From NCBI RefSeq assembly GCF_918797505.1, contig NC_092800.1, positions 44,199,864 through 44,263,863 on the forward strand: a DNA stretch of 64,000 nt, read 5' to 3'. This document shows, piece by piece, positions 32,954 to 44,015 of this stretch (its first letter is position 1; every line of letters starts with the position of its first letter). Below the pieces are notes generated by a model, which did not search any database, was not told where the DNA came from, and saw only the letters and a list, made by a program, of their open reading frames with translations. This DNA is from Bemisia tabaci. Lineage: Eukaryota > Arthropoda > Insecta > Hemiptera > Aleyrodidae. A program made the position numbers and the translations under genes.

Positions 32954-33118
32954 TAGTGGCGTGGCGTGAATTGCGATTTATCGATTTTTATGCCATTTAA
33001 ACCTATGGTAAAGAATCGATTATTAAGGTGTTCGCTGCGAACACCCTGTTTATCGATCCTTTTCCATAGGTTTAAATGGCATAACAATCGATAGATCGCA
33101 ATTCACGCCACGCCACTG
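32954..33118. mobile_element. Family D hAT-type MITE with perfect 8-bp target duplication
   Basis: Ends TAGTGGCGTGGCGTG and CACGCCACGCCACTG, flanked by perfect GAAGTGAA (32946-32953 and 33119-33126). Its centre, GGTGTTCGCTGCGAACACC at 33027-33045, is the point where the downstream 2.33 kb tandem repeat begins. Confidence 0.88.
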
Positions 33119-33195
33119 GAAGTGAACTTTCGCTTATAACCCCGGTCTGGTAGACTTGGGGTTTTTAGTCCCGACTCAACTCAACGAGCCATATA

Positions 33196-33319
33196 TGGAC
33201 GTATTTCTATCAAACGGAACTATGTGCCTTGTGACGTGAGCTCTGTAATGCATATATTCTTATGGGTCTCAGGGTTCATGTCTTAATGCACATAGTTCCG
33301 TTCGCCAGAAATACGTCCA
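33196..33319. mobile_element. Family A MITE (tandem copy 1)
   Basis: TGGACGTATTTCTATCAAAC left end and GTTCGCCAGAAATACGTCCA right end. Confidence 0.8.
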
Positions 33320-34436
33320 ACTCGTCGTTTCCCGGACCAAGGAGAATAACTTCATTCCAGGGTCGCAAAACTGACTGAAACATTTAATTTTCTACAGAAA
33401 GGTACCTGTGCAATTTTTTCCCACAGTTTTCCCGATTCTTGCACGCGATCAAAAGGAATAATCGGTGACATTTTCAGTCAGAAATGCCCAAGGTTTTCCC
33501 TGTAAAAAAATAATTTGCGAGGAGAACTTTGGCAGGATTGAAATGGAGTTACATTCTTTCGTTGGATTATCACCGATGAGACCCAGCTTCGCTCCTGGCG
33601 GGTAGCGCCTGATTTTGACAAGGTCGCAGTTTTGTACACACAAAGAGGGTTATACAAAATCGGCGATTTTACCCCCCTCTTGGATTTTGCCCGGAGTTGG
33701 ATATGTTGTTCCCTATCACAAGACACGCCTTTTTCCGGCGTTGGCAAGTTCACCTGAAATTTTTCCCGCGCGCTACAGCGTTGCCAATTTGAAAACAGGC
33801 AAATTCCGTAAGTGGCGTTAAAATTGAGCTATGAAGTTGCAGTTTTAACGAAAATTCTCTAAAAATTGCGTACTTTTAGGAGATGACCATCAATTTTATG
33901 TCGCATTAACTTTAACATGCATTGTTGCCAATTTTTCGATTTTTTAATTCGACTAATTTTACAAATCCGCAAATACCCAAAAAAGCTATCTTCAAATTTG
34001 AATAAAAAGTTGTCTAATCGATAGTTCGTTTGATTCCGCATCCATCGATATATTATAGCTCGCTAGGAAACTTTTGGTTCGCGAGATATCATAGTTTTTG
34101 TAAATAGCTTTATGGAGCGACGACGCTTTTTGAGTCCGGGCGGATAGAAATTTTAGCCTCCAAAAACACAGGTCAGCATTAATTCCATGGTTTCCTATGT
34201 AATTTTTGGCGCTGAATCCGAATTTGACCATTTCATAACAAAATTGTCACCAAGAAGTTGCCAAATTGGGCAAAAATGGCTTAAAATCGGCCTTTTTGGC
34301 GGATTATGGCCAGTGACTTGCCAGGAGTTGATCAGACGACAAAATTGGTTATTTCCACAGTTAAAACTCGTTGAACTTTCTACAAGCTGAGTCAAATTCT
34401 TCCTGCTCGCGGCAAAATTAAATGCGCGACAAGCAG

Positions 34437-35350
34437 CAAACTGAAAAAAAGACACCAAAATCGGCGCTTTTTGCGGTTTTTGTCCTAAGTTTCTGATTTT
34501 CCGATTAAGAGAATGTTTCTAGACTAAACTAATGAACAACATGAGCAGAATTTAATAAAAATGAACAATAAAATATTATCGAACGTATTCCGATGTTGCC
34601 AAGCTTAAACAAAATACTTGAATTTTCGCTGGTTTTTTCGATATTTGTCCTATATTCTTTGTTCACTTCTTATTTTTAAATTATTTAAATGTATCTCTCG
34701 TGCAAAATAATAAACTTTTGCAGAATAATTTTATTTTTAACTTAGATATAAACTAATTACTAGGATTTTTATTCCAGAGAGGAAAAATTCATGAAGCAGT
34801 GAGTTTTGTCGAATCGTGTCAATAAATCACATTTTGAAACAGTATTGGAAAACTTTCTGCTAAAAATTAATGAATAAAATGTACTCCTCAGACTGACTTC
34901 ATTAAAAAAAGACAAGACGCATTGCAATATTGCCAAAATTACGTAGAATCGTTGAATTTTGGCGGTATTTGACAGTTATTATTCATCGCCCTATATTCAG
35001 TATACAGTTTTACTTTATAATTCTGAGAAAATGGAGTTTAATAGAAAAAAGTATCAATACCAAAGTCAAGAAGCCGCCTAGGAAAGGGCAATAAGGGGCT
35101 TAAAAAGGAACAAAGGCGCTCCAAAATACTGAGGACCTGTGGGAGGACAAGGAACTATGGCAGTTAGGCGTTGCGTGGCGCGGGACCACTGTTAAAGCAG
35201 CTCCTATCTATGTATGTAACAATACAATAGTTTGTCGTTACACTCTGTGTAATTCAGATTTTCCTAAGAAATGTTCATTCAGTCGGAAAACCAGAAACTT
35301 AGGACAAAAACCGCAAAAAGCGCCGATTTTGGTGTCTTTTTTTCAGTTTG
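34437..35350. mobile_element. Possible 0.91-kb element with 86-base inverted ends
   Basis: CAAACTGAAAAAAAGACACC at 34437 is mirrored at 35331-35350, and pairing continues through GGCGCTTTTTGCGG to about 34522 / 35263. The internal AT-rich DNA has no transposase. A LINE-tail-like word (TATCTATGTATGTA) lies at 35207. Repeated at 36765-37680. Confidence 0.55.
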
Positions 35351-35523
35351 ACAGGGTGTTCGCAGCGAACACCTTAATAATCGATTCTTTACCATAGGTT
35401 TAAATGGCATAACAATCGATAGATCGCAATTCACGCCACGCCACTGGAAGTGAACTTTCGCTTATAACCCCGGTCTGGTAGACTTGGGGTTTTTAGTCCC
35501 GACTCAACTCAACGAGCCATATA

Positions 35524-35647
35524 TGGACGTATTTCTATCAAACGGAACTATGTGCCTTGTGACGTGAGCTCTGTAATGCATATATTCTTATGGGTCTCAG
35601 GGTTCATGTCTTAATGCACATAGTTCCGTTCGCCAGAAATACGTCCA
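35524..35647. mobile_element. Family A MITE (tandem copy 2)
   Basis: Same element as 33196-33319, amplified with the tandem unit. Confidence 0.8.
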
Positions 35648-36764
35648 ACTCGTCGTTTCCCGGACCAAGGAGAATAACTTCATTCCAGGGTCGCAAAACT
35701 GACTGAAACATTTAATTTTCTACAGAAAGGTACCTGTGCAATTTTTTCCCACAGTTTTCCCGATTCTTGCACGCGATCAAAAGGAATAATCGGTGACATT
35801 TTCAGTCAGAAATGCCCAAGGTTTTCCCTGTAAAAAAATAATTTGCGAGGAGAACTTTGGCAGGATTGAAATGGAGTTACATTCTTTCGTTGGATTATCA
35901 CCGATGAGACCCAGCTTCGCTCCTGGCGGGTAGCGCCTGATTTTGACAAGGTCGCAGTTTTGTACACACAAAGAGGGTTATACAAAATCGGCGATTTTAC
36001 CCCCCTCTTGGATTTTGCCCGGAGTTGGATATGTTGTTCCCTATCACAAGACACGCCTTTTTCCGGCGTTGGCAAGTTCACCTGAAATTTTTCCCGCGCG
36101 CTACAGCGTTGCCAATTTGAAAACAGGCAAATTCCGTAAGTGGCGTTAAAATTGAGCTATGAAGTTGCAGTTTTAACGAAAATTCTCTAAAAATTGCGTA
36201 CTTTTAGGAGATGACCATCAATTTTATGTCGCATTAACTTTAACATGCATTGTTGCCAATTTTTCGATTTTTTAATTCGACTAATTTTACAAATCCGCAA
36301 ATACCCAAAAAAGCTATTTTCAAATTTGAATAAAAAGTTGTCTAATCGATAGTTCGTTTGATTCCGCATCCATCGATATATTATAGCTCGCTAGGAAACT
36401 TTTGGTTCGCGAGATATCATAGTTTTTGTAAATAGCTTTATGGAGCGACGACGCTTTTTGAGTCCGGGCGGATAGAAATTTTAGCCTCCAAAAACACAGG
36501 TCAGCATTAATTCCATGGTTTCCTATGTAATTTTTGGCGCTGAATCCGAATTTGACCATTTCATAACAAAATTGTCACCAAGAAGTTGCCAAATTGGGCA
36601 AAAATGGCTTAAAATCGGCCTTTTTGGCGGATTATGGCCAGTGACTTGCCAGGAGTTGATCAGACGACAAAATTGGTTATTTCCACAGTTAAAACTCGTT
36701 GAACTTTCTACAAGCTGAGTCAAATTCTTCCTGCTCGCGGCAAAATTAAATGCGCGACAAGCAG

Positions 36765-37680
36765 CAAACTGAAAAAAAGACACCAAAATCGGCGCTTTTT
36801 GCGGTTTTTTGTCCTAAGTTTCTGATTTTCCGATTAAGAGAATGTTTCTAGACTAAACTAATGAACAACATGAGCAGAATTTAATAAAAATGAACAATAA
36901 AATATTATCGAACGTATTCCGATGTTGCCAAGCTTAAACAAAATACTTGAATTTTCGCTGGTTTTTTCGATATTTGTCCTATATTCTTTGTTCACTTCTT
37001 ATTTTTAAATTATTTAAATGTATCTCTCGTGCAAAATAATAAACTTTTGCAGAATAATTTTATTTTTAACTTAGATATAAACTAATTACTAGGATTTTTA
37101 TTCCAGAGAGGAAAAATTCATGAAGCAGTGAGTTTTGTCGAATCGTGTCAATAAATCACATTTTGAAACAGTAATGGAAAACTTTCTGCTAAAAATTAAT
37201 GAATAAAATGTACTCCTCAGACTGACTTCATTAAAAAAAGACAAGACGCATTGCAATATTGCCAAAATTACGTAGAATCGTTGAATTTTGGCGGTATTTG
37301 ACAGTTATTATTCATCGCCCTATATTCAGTATACAGTTTTACTTTATAATTCTGAGAAAATGGAGTTTAATAGAAAAAAGTATCAATACCAAAGTCAAGA
37401 AGCCGCCTAGGAAAGGGCAATAAGGGGCTTAAAAAGGAACAAAGGCGCTCCAAAATACTGAGGACCTGTGGGAGGACAAGGAACTATGGCAGTTAGGCGT
37501 TGCGTGGCGCGGGACCACTGTTAAAGCAGCTCCTATCTATGTATGTAACAATACAATAGTTTGTCGTTACACTCTGTGTAATTCAGATTTTCCTAAGAAA
37601 TGTTCATTCAGTCGGGAAAACCAGAAACTTAGGACAAAAACCGCAAAAAGCGCCGATTTTGGTGTCTTTTTTTCAGTTTG
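36765..37680. mobile_element. 0.91-kb inverted-end segment (tandem copy 2)
   Basis: Second copy of 34437-35350 with the same inverted ends. Confidence 0.5.
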
Positions 37681-38303
37681 ACAGGGTGTTCGCAGCGAAC
37701 ACCTTAATAATCGATTCTTTACCATAGGTTTAAATGGCATAACAATCGATAGATCGCAATTCACGCCACGCCACTGGAAGTGAACTTTCGCTTATAACCC
37801 CGGTCTGGTAGACTCGGGGTTTTTAGTCCCGACTCAACTCAACGAGCCATATATGGACGTATTTCTATCAAACGGAACTATGTGCCTTGTGACGTGAGCC
37901 CTGTAATGCATATATTCTTACGGGTCTCAGGGTTCATGTCTTAATGCACATGGTTCCGTTCGCCAGAAATACGTCCAACTCGTCGTTTCCCGGACCAAGG
38001 AGAATAACTTCATTCCAGGGTCGCAAAACTGACTGAAACATTCAATTTTCTATAAAAAGGTACCTGTGCAATTTTCCCCCCTTAATTTTCCTGATTTTTG
38101 CACGAGATCAAAAGGAATAATCGGTGAAATTTTCAGTTGGAAATGCCCAAGGTTTTCCCTGTAAAAAAACAATTTGCGAGGAGAACTTTGGCAGGATTGA
38201 AATGGAGTTACATTCTTTCGTTGGATTATCACCGATGAGACCCAGCTTCGATCCTGGCGGCTAGCGCCTTATTTTGACAAGGTCGCAGTTTTGTACACAC
38301 ACA
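37681..38303 (+). repeat. Tandem unit, copy 3 (partial)
   Basis: Begins like copy 2 at the D hairpin. Identity is high to about 38040, drops through 38040-38300 (several substitutions and indels), and ends after TTTTGTACACACAC, where copies 1 and 2 continue differently. Confidence 0.88.
37854..37977. mobile_element. Family A MITE (tandem copy 3)
   Basis: As in copies 1 and 2, with changes such as GTGAGCCCTG for GTGAGCTCTG, closer to the family norm. Confidence 0.8.
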
Positions 38304-38394
38304 TTTGGTCACTTCAACACATAGATTTGGTCGATACGACAAAGGGAAAGCTATTCCATACACATACAAAAATAACCAGCAGCTTGCGTTACTC

Positions 38395-38680
38395 AAAGTT
38401 GCCACAGCCAGAGAATACCGGAAAAACCGGGAAATGTCAGATAATTTTAAAAGTCAGGGAAAACCTGGAAATGTCAGGAGAAATGACGAGAATGTCGGAG
38501 AAATATTGTCAAGTCACCCTTGCTTCCTTTCTAGACTGGATTTGACCTTTTGAACAACAAATTTCGTCTGAAGGCTATTTCAAATCATGCCCTTTTAAGC
38601 ATCAGTCATATGCCTCAATTGTCAGGGAATTTTACCAACACGTGACAGAGAATTCAGGGAAATGTAAGGAAAACATTCTG
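38395..38680. repeat. Family S repeat, copy 2
   Basis: GCCACAGCCAGAGAATACCG, GGAAATGTCAGG and GTCAGGGAATTTTACC words as in 8641-8915. Its end overlaps the left arm of the following foldback. Confidence 0.5.
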
Positions 38681-39359
38681 TGGCCACTCTGGTTACTCAG
38701 TGTTTCATCTCCTACATTGACATACAATTTTGGTTACTCTATTTTACTGTGTAGTTAATTTTGGAATTTTATTGATTTTGGACGCAACACCCCGAAAAAG
38801 TCGAATATGAAGAGAATGACGCGGATGAGCGTCTAACACAGTACAGTAACGTATCACATTTGATCCCGCACCGAAAAAAAAGAGGTGCTGTAGTAGCATC
38901 CTGGATGTTAAAAAAATGTGCGACAAGTCTTGGATGTTGTCATTACCACTCTGGCTCTTAAAGTAACATCTTAGGATGTTACTTTTACACCTTATCATGC
39001 TACGTTACCTGCCAGAGTGTTAACAGCAACATCCAAGAGTTGTCAGACATTGTTTTAACAACCGTAACATTCGGGATGTTACTACAGCACCTCTTTTTTT
39101 TCGGTGAGGGATCAAATGTGATACGTTACTGTACTGTATTAGACGCTCATCCGCGTTATTCTCTTCATATTCGACTTTTTCGGGGGTTGCGCCCAAAAAC
39201 AATACAATTCTAAAATTAACTACACAGTAAAATGGAGTGGCCAAAATTGTGTGTCAATGTTGGAGATAAAACACCGAGTAATCAGGGTGGCCACAAAATG
39301 TATAAAATGCAATTTTCTCACATTTCCCTGAATTCTCCGTCACATGTTGGTAAAATTCG
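38629..39359. repeat. 0.73-kb foldback with nested palindromic element
   Basis: Outer arms of about 240 bases (AATTTTACCAACACGTGACA at the left, GTCACATGTTGGTAAAATT at the right) pair through GTAGTTAATTTT-GAATT, CGAAAAAGTCGAATATGAAG and GTAACGTATCACATTTGATC. An inner element (38869-39106) has CACCGAAAAAAAAGAGGTGC ends with GATGTTAC-type words between. Confidence 0.75.
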
Positions 39360-39431
39360 GCGTGGAAAGCCACTTTTTGTGCAATACGGACCTCAAACTG
39401 GGGAAAAACCCAGTTCCGATGGAAGAACCCG

Positions 39432-39694
39432 CATATCGACGGTGAAAGTCGGCAATCACATAACTCGGTTTGCGACGTCGCAGACTTCCTGTCATACTTT
39501 ATTTTTTAAATGGAAAACTACTCAACGGCAATTCTTTAAAACTGTCATGATTTTTCTTCTCAATGCGAAGAAAATTCTGCAAAAACTTCAAGAAATAATA
39601 TCAACTTGTCCTCCTTTAAAAAAATGACGTAAAGGCGGAGATTTTCAGACACCGCAAACGAGTTATGTGATTGCCGACTTTCACCGTCGATATG
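39432..39694. mobile_element. Family Q inverted-repeat element
   Basis: CATATCGACGGTGAAAGTCG and CGACTTTCACCGTCGATATG are perfect inverted ends. The sub-ends GGCAATCACATAACTCGGTT / AACGAGTTATGTGATTGCC continue the pairing. A 131-codon frame running from the foldback into this element is judged accidental. Confidence 0.8.
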
Positions 39695-39699
39695 TACTT

Positions 39700-40040
39700 G
39701 TTAGGCCTGGAAGCCGGAGGAAGCTGCTGCGTGGGCCGGGAGCAGCCGCGCAGCTTGCACAATCACAATCACAATCCTGGTCGGGCACTGTGTTCCATTT
39801 GCATAATTCGAAGCCGAATCCGGCTTGTTTACACTGCTTAATGCCTTGTTTCTGTAATTGGCGCTTTAATCTCTTCATGAAATTCAAACTTGTGCGCCAT
39901 TGATTGTTCCCGCTTGTTTCCCGAATCCCGATTCGACGAGCCCGCTTGTTCCCTCCACATCCGGCCGCGCTGCGACGTTCCTCGCGGCCAACCGACGCTC
40001 GTGTTCCTAGTCGCGGGGGTCAGGGGTGTGTACCCAGATT
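39700..40040. other. GC-rich island
   Basis: CpG-rich stretches (GGCCGGGAGCAGCCGCGCAG; CATCCGGCCGCGCTGCGACG) with (CACAAT)-like triplication near 39758-39776. No gene support. Confidence 0.4.
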
Positions 40041-40052
40041 AAGGGTTCATGC

Positions 40053-40216
40053 CAGTGGCGTGGCGTGAATTGCGATAAATCGATTGTGGTGCCATTTAAA
40101 CCTATGAAAAAAGTTCGATTATCAGAGTGTTCGCAGCGAACACCTTAGTAATCGATTCATTACCATAGCTTCAAATGGCGAGATATCGATAATCGATTAT
40201 TCACGCCACGCCACTG
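40053..40216. mobile_element. Family D hAT-type MITE with target duplication
   Basis: Perfect ends CAGTGGCGTGGCGTG and CACGCCACGCCACTG, flanks GTTCATGC / GTTCACGC (7 of 8). Central GTGTTCGCAGCGAACAC hairpin. Confidence 0.85.
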
Positions 40217-40271
40217 GTTCACGCATAGTCGTTCCTTCGACTTGAATCTTTGCCTAAGAGGCCCCGTATGG

Positions 40272-40565
40272 TATACTTCCGGGTGCACGGTGGATCACTA
40301 GATACACTGGAAAAAATAGACACATTGGATCTAGATTCCAGACTCTTGAAAACATTGACAAGAAAATGGACTCTTGATTCAATCAGATTTAAGCTTAAAT
40401 CAAAAGGAAATCCGCTCAAATTAAGAGGCTTGGTTCTTGATTTAAGCTTAAATCTGATCGAATCAAGAGTATTTTTTCTTGACGATGTTTTTAAGAGTCT
40501 GGACTCTAGATTCAATGTGCTTTTTTCCAGTGTATACTTCCGTGTGCACGGTGGGTCACTAGATA
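40272..40565. mobile_element. Family B MITE between 33-base direct repeats
   Basis: B occupies 40305-40532 (CACTGGAAAAAATAGACACA start, TTTTTTCCAGTG end). It is flanked by 40272-40304 and 40533-40565, direct repeats beginning TATACTTCCG and ending TCACTAGATA with 2 mismatches in 33. The right-hand repeat runs into the left end of family G (CACTAGATAAGGTACG). Confidence 0.75.
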
Positions 40566-40769
40566 AGGTACGAATTTCAGCATTCTGATACATGTTGCTT
40601 AACCAAAATTTCACGTAGAACACGATTCACATAACGAAAATTACCGAAATTAACTCCTTACGAAGATATTTGATTATTCTTAATGCGTGAATTCAAACCA
40701 CCCGCTCATGAAAACCCAATGCTCTACGTGATTCACATCGCACGCTAAACGTTATCATGACGGTCTCTA
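40549..40769. mobile_element. Family G, left half
   Basis: GTGGGTCACTAGATAAGGTA through ACATCGCACGCTAAACGTTA and CGGTCTCTA. Continues at 43538 after the H insertion. Confidence 0.7.
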
Positions 40770-43537
40770 CACGGAGAAAAAAACCTCGTGCGTGGGACCC
40801 GCGAAGTTTAGGTCATATGGATCTCTGAAGTTTTCAGCTTGAGCGTCTGAAAGGCCCGACTTCGGCGTGAGGAACTGAATATTCGGGGGCGTATGCGGGC
40901 GTGTTCGGCATAACACACCGTGGTCCCAAATTGGCCTTTGTCTGCTGATCTGAGCATTTTTCGTTCTCCGTCCCGAAGTTTTTCGTTTTGCCGACTGGGT
41001 ATTCGTATCAAGCTACCGAAGATTTTAGCAGACAGGGAACGACGCTAGCGCTCTCTGTCTCTGAACGCAGGAATTTGATGACTCCGCAAACCAGTGCGCG
41101 AAGCGCGACGTGCATCGTTCCGTTCGGAACAAAACTACGTAGTGCGTACGATCCGAAGATTGCGAGATGTGAGTTTACGAATTCCTCTTATCGTACACTT
41201 TAAACACACACGAAAGCATATTCTTATCCATTTCTAAATTTTGCAAGTAAAAGCCGTCCGCTTGAACGCCTTGATCCAGCTCGGCTGGACTTCAGAAAGT
41301 GCGTATCATTTGTTGTTTTCTCTCAATTGTAGAATTCAAAGTGACAATTGTTTCTCAAGTGACTCATTAATCATACAGTTAACTTCGAATATCGACTTAG
41401 AAATCAGCTCATAGCTTCTCTCAGTGCCGGAACTCAATTGTTTTTTCTCTTATCGACCTAACCTACAAAATCGTTTCGCTTATCCGCTTATAATCTAGGA
41501 AAGGAACTAAACCATCCAGATCAAATTGTAGAAGACAGGTTTGAAGTTTAATTACTTTACGAGACTTAGGTATGCCAGAGGGAAAGTTCATTGCCCATTT
41601 GCACATTTCAAAATGTTTATACTCAACTTTAAATTTCTGACCAGAGACGGTCATCTCTACTCTCATCTCATGTACCTTACTTTTGTCCAAAAATGACTCG
41701 GTTTTCTCTGTATAGCTTAGTCCTAGTCACTCTCAAGTATGTGGAAAAGTTCACAAAGTTGAATTTGTGTTTCCAATTTGCTGAAAGGTTATCATTGACC
41801 TTGATTTATTTTATTTTAACTTATTCTTTCGTCTCCTACGAAACATCAAAGCCTGCATCGTTCATTATTATAGTTTCCAGCTCTTTACTGTAATTAAATT
41901 GCGAAACTATAATTTGATCATTAGCAGAATATCCTTCGATGTACACTTTCAACCCATAGAACTCGTAGCGCAGACTACGGAGCTACAGTGATTGGCACGG
42001 ATGAGAAGTCTGTAAGTAAATTTATGCACTAACTTAACATGGCCCCATTATCAGTTACAGTGTTAATATTATGTCTAGATTTCATGGAAACGGTTACAGC
42101 TTCATGTTTGTCTCCCTGCATGCTTTGTTTTGGTTTGGCTATTATTAAGGAGTCAAGAGTAGAGAATTGGAAGTCTGCGGGAGAATTGATCCATTTATTT
42201 CCAACATTATCAGTACCTATAGCCAAGTTTTACATTTGTAGAGAATGATGCGGTGTAGGAAAGCTTGAGTCCTCCTTTCCTCTGATTTCTTTCAATTGTA
42301 GATATGATTTTAAATTTATTATGTTTGTGTAAGGGAGTGTACATATTTTATTTATTGGTGATAACAAATGGTTCCTTATGCTGGGCACTTTCAATTTAAT
42401 TATATACTTAGTAGACCTTTCGTACCTAATATTATCTATTTGCTATCTACCTAACTTATGTTCTTGTTTGTACCTTGCTAAGTGCAGTGATTGTTATCAT
42501 TTAAAAAAATGCCTTGAAATTGAGCAAAAGATATTATCTGGTGTGAACTTTGGGAACTGATAACGGTATAATGTGCGTTTATAATTTGAGTATGTACTCT
42601 ATCCTCGTTTCTTTCCTTGCTATCTGATCTGAGGTTTTTTTTTTTTTAATTTTCATCATTTTTTCATGTTCCATAGAGAGAGTAAAATGAAGTAAAATAA
42701 TAGAATAAAATAAAATAACGAACAAATCCATGTAAATTAGATATATCCTGGTTGTCCACAGTTCAATTCGAACATTAATGCAAGTTTTTCGCCGTCACTC
42801 CAAGCGTCCGGCATAGCTCAGTAGGTAGGGTCTTCGATTAGCGTTAGGTAGGTTCTAGGTTCGATCCCCGATGTAGGCAAAAATTTCTACCCATCAAATC
42901 ATTGTTCAGGCGTTGTAATACCCTTCTATTTTTTTTTTTTTTTTTTTTTTAAATTTATTTGTGGGGGGTTGGGTAAAAGGCCCCCTCCCCTGGCTAAGAG
43001 CAATAAGAGCCCCCCTGAATTTAATGCAACCTTGATAAGATCCACTAGACTTCGATTCATGCATCCAAGAATTTCGGTTAGGTGTACAGAAGCCTTCGGC
43101 ACGATGAGCCGAAGTTCGGTTCCCCGGACCGAGAACTTCGTGCTGACAACCGAAAAATTTCGGCTCGTTCTACCGAAGAACTGGAGTTCAGTGAACTGCT
43201 ATAATTGGTGTTCCATATGAACCAATCATAGCGGCACAGGCAACCGAAGTTCGGTAGCTGACGCCGAACTTTTTTTCTCCGGCACTTTAGGTCTAGCTGT
43301 CGAGGTTCGGATCACACATCGAAACTTTACTTCTTACATCTGAAGTACTTCAGATGTGAGAACCGAAGTTTCTCGGATGTGAAAACCGAAGTACTTCAGA
43401 TGTAAGAACTGAAGTTTCAGATGTGTGATCCAAACCTCAGCAGCTGGACCAAAAGTGTTCGGATGCTCAATCCGAAATCTTCAGAGATCCATATGACCTA
43501 AACTTCGGGTCCCACGCACGAAGTTTTTTTCTCGGTG
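40770..43537. mobile_element. Family H: 2.77-kb transposon inserted in G
   Basis: Inverted ends of about 80 bases: CACGGAGAAAAAAACCTCGT and ACGAAGTTTTTTTCTCGGTG, followed inward by GCGTGGGACCCG and TAGGTCATATGGATCTCTGA. TA on each side (40768-40769, 43538-43539) fits a TA target duplication. Subterminal zones are full of GAAGTTCGG/CCGAACTTC-type words (43090-43480). Interior 41200-42760 is AT-rich with short frames on both strands (for example 41463-41690 minus, 75 codons) but no recognisable transposase, so the element is non-autonomous or decayed. Confidence 0.8.
42805..42952 (+). mobile_element. tRNA-derived SINE inside H
   Basis: TAGCTCAGTAGGTAGGG is a good pol III A box and GGTTCGATCCC a good B box, about 45 bases apart. 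The anticodon arm is distorted, so this is SINE head rather than a working tRNA. A short body ends at a T-rich run (42932-42950), unusual for a SINE tail. Confidence 0.6.
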
Positions 43538-43539
43538 TA

Positions 43540-43837
43540 AGATATACAAATCTGGCAACATCAATCTTGACGCTGGTGGGACAAGAACATTGCTCGACTG
43601 AGAAGCTTGCTGAAACCGCTGTAGGTAGTGCGCGCTTCGACTCACGTAGAGCTCTGAGTTTCTTGTGAGCGAGCAGTTCAAATTCCTCGTAACCAAATTG
43701 ATATATAAACTGTAATATCTTCGTTAGGAGTTTGATTTAAGTAATTTTCGTTGTGCGAATCGTGCTCTACGTGAATTTCTGACTAGATAAATTTTATCAG
43801 AATGCTTCAATTCGTACCTTGTCTAGTGGTCCATTTT
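43540..43837. mobile_element. Family G, right half
   Basis: Resumes with GATATACAAATCTGGCAACA, continues through GACTCACGTAGAGCTCTGAG and ends TTCGTACCTTGTCTAGTGGT. Confidence 0.7.
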
Positions 43838-43849
43838 GTGGTTAGAAAA

Positions 43850-44015
43850 GTGTCAGACTTGTTTCAATTTAGATTTTACAGAACAAAACTGCTAATCTAA
43901 CCATCTCTATGGTTAAATTAGCTCTATACAATTGTAAAATGTACCCTTGAAACATGTCGGACATGTTTTTCTAACGATTTAATTGTTAAATCACAATTCC
44001 ATTGTTTCCGTGTGG
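43850..44015. mobile_element. Family J element, decayed left end
   Basis: CATCTCTATGGTTAAATTAG, ACATGTCGGACATGTTTTT and an end GTTTCCGTGTGGC match J at 4735-4855. Confidence 0.5.

Larger units (their letters stand above)
33023..35350 (+). repeat. 2.33-kb tandem unit, copy 1
   Basis: Direct repeat, period 2328. Contains half of a D element, a family A copy, a dispersed segment shared with 59594-60112 and an 86-base inverted-repeat pair. Differs from copy 2 at only a handful of positions. Open frames of 60-91 codons recur in the same places in copy 2 because of the duplication, not selection. Confidence 0.92.
35351..37680 (+). repeat. 2.33-kb tandem unit, copy 2
   Basis: Starts at the inverted-orientation D hairpin core (GGGTGTTCGCAGCGAACACC) and repeats copy 1 through the 86-base inverted end. 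Single-base differences include AGTATTGG / AGTAATGG and one extra T in GGTTTTTTGTCC. Confidence 0.92.

Noticed and set aside
33449..36786. Sets of 60-91 codon frames conserved exactly between 33-34.5 and 35.8-36.8 kb
   Set aside because: Conservation comes from the recent tandem duplication; frames overlap on both strands and are not kept in the diverged copy at 59.6 kb.
33023..38303. CRISPR-like or satellite array
   Set aside because: Unit is 2.3 kb with two and a quarter copies; no short spaced repeats, and the genome is eukaryotic.
39232..39627. 131-codon plus-strand frame
   Set aside because: Starts in a foldback arm and ends in a Q element; no codon or splice support.
40219..40623. 134- and 112-codon frames on opposite strands
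   Set aside because: Both come from the palindromic B element and its flanking direct repeats.
42805..42880. Functional tRNA gene
   Set aside because: A and B boxes are good, but acceptor and anticodon stems do not pair and a SINE body follows.
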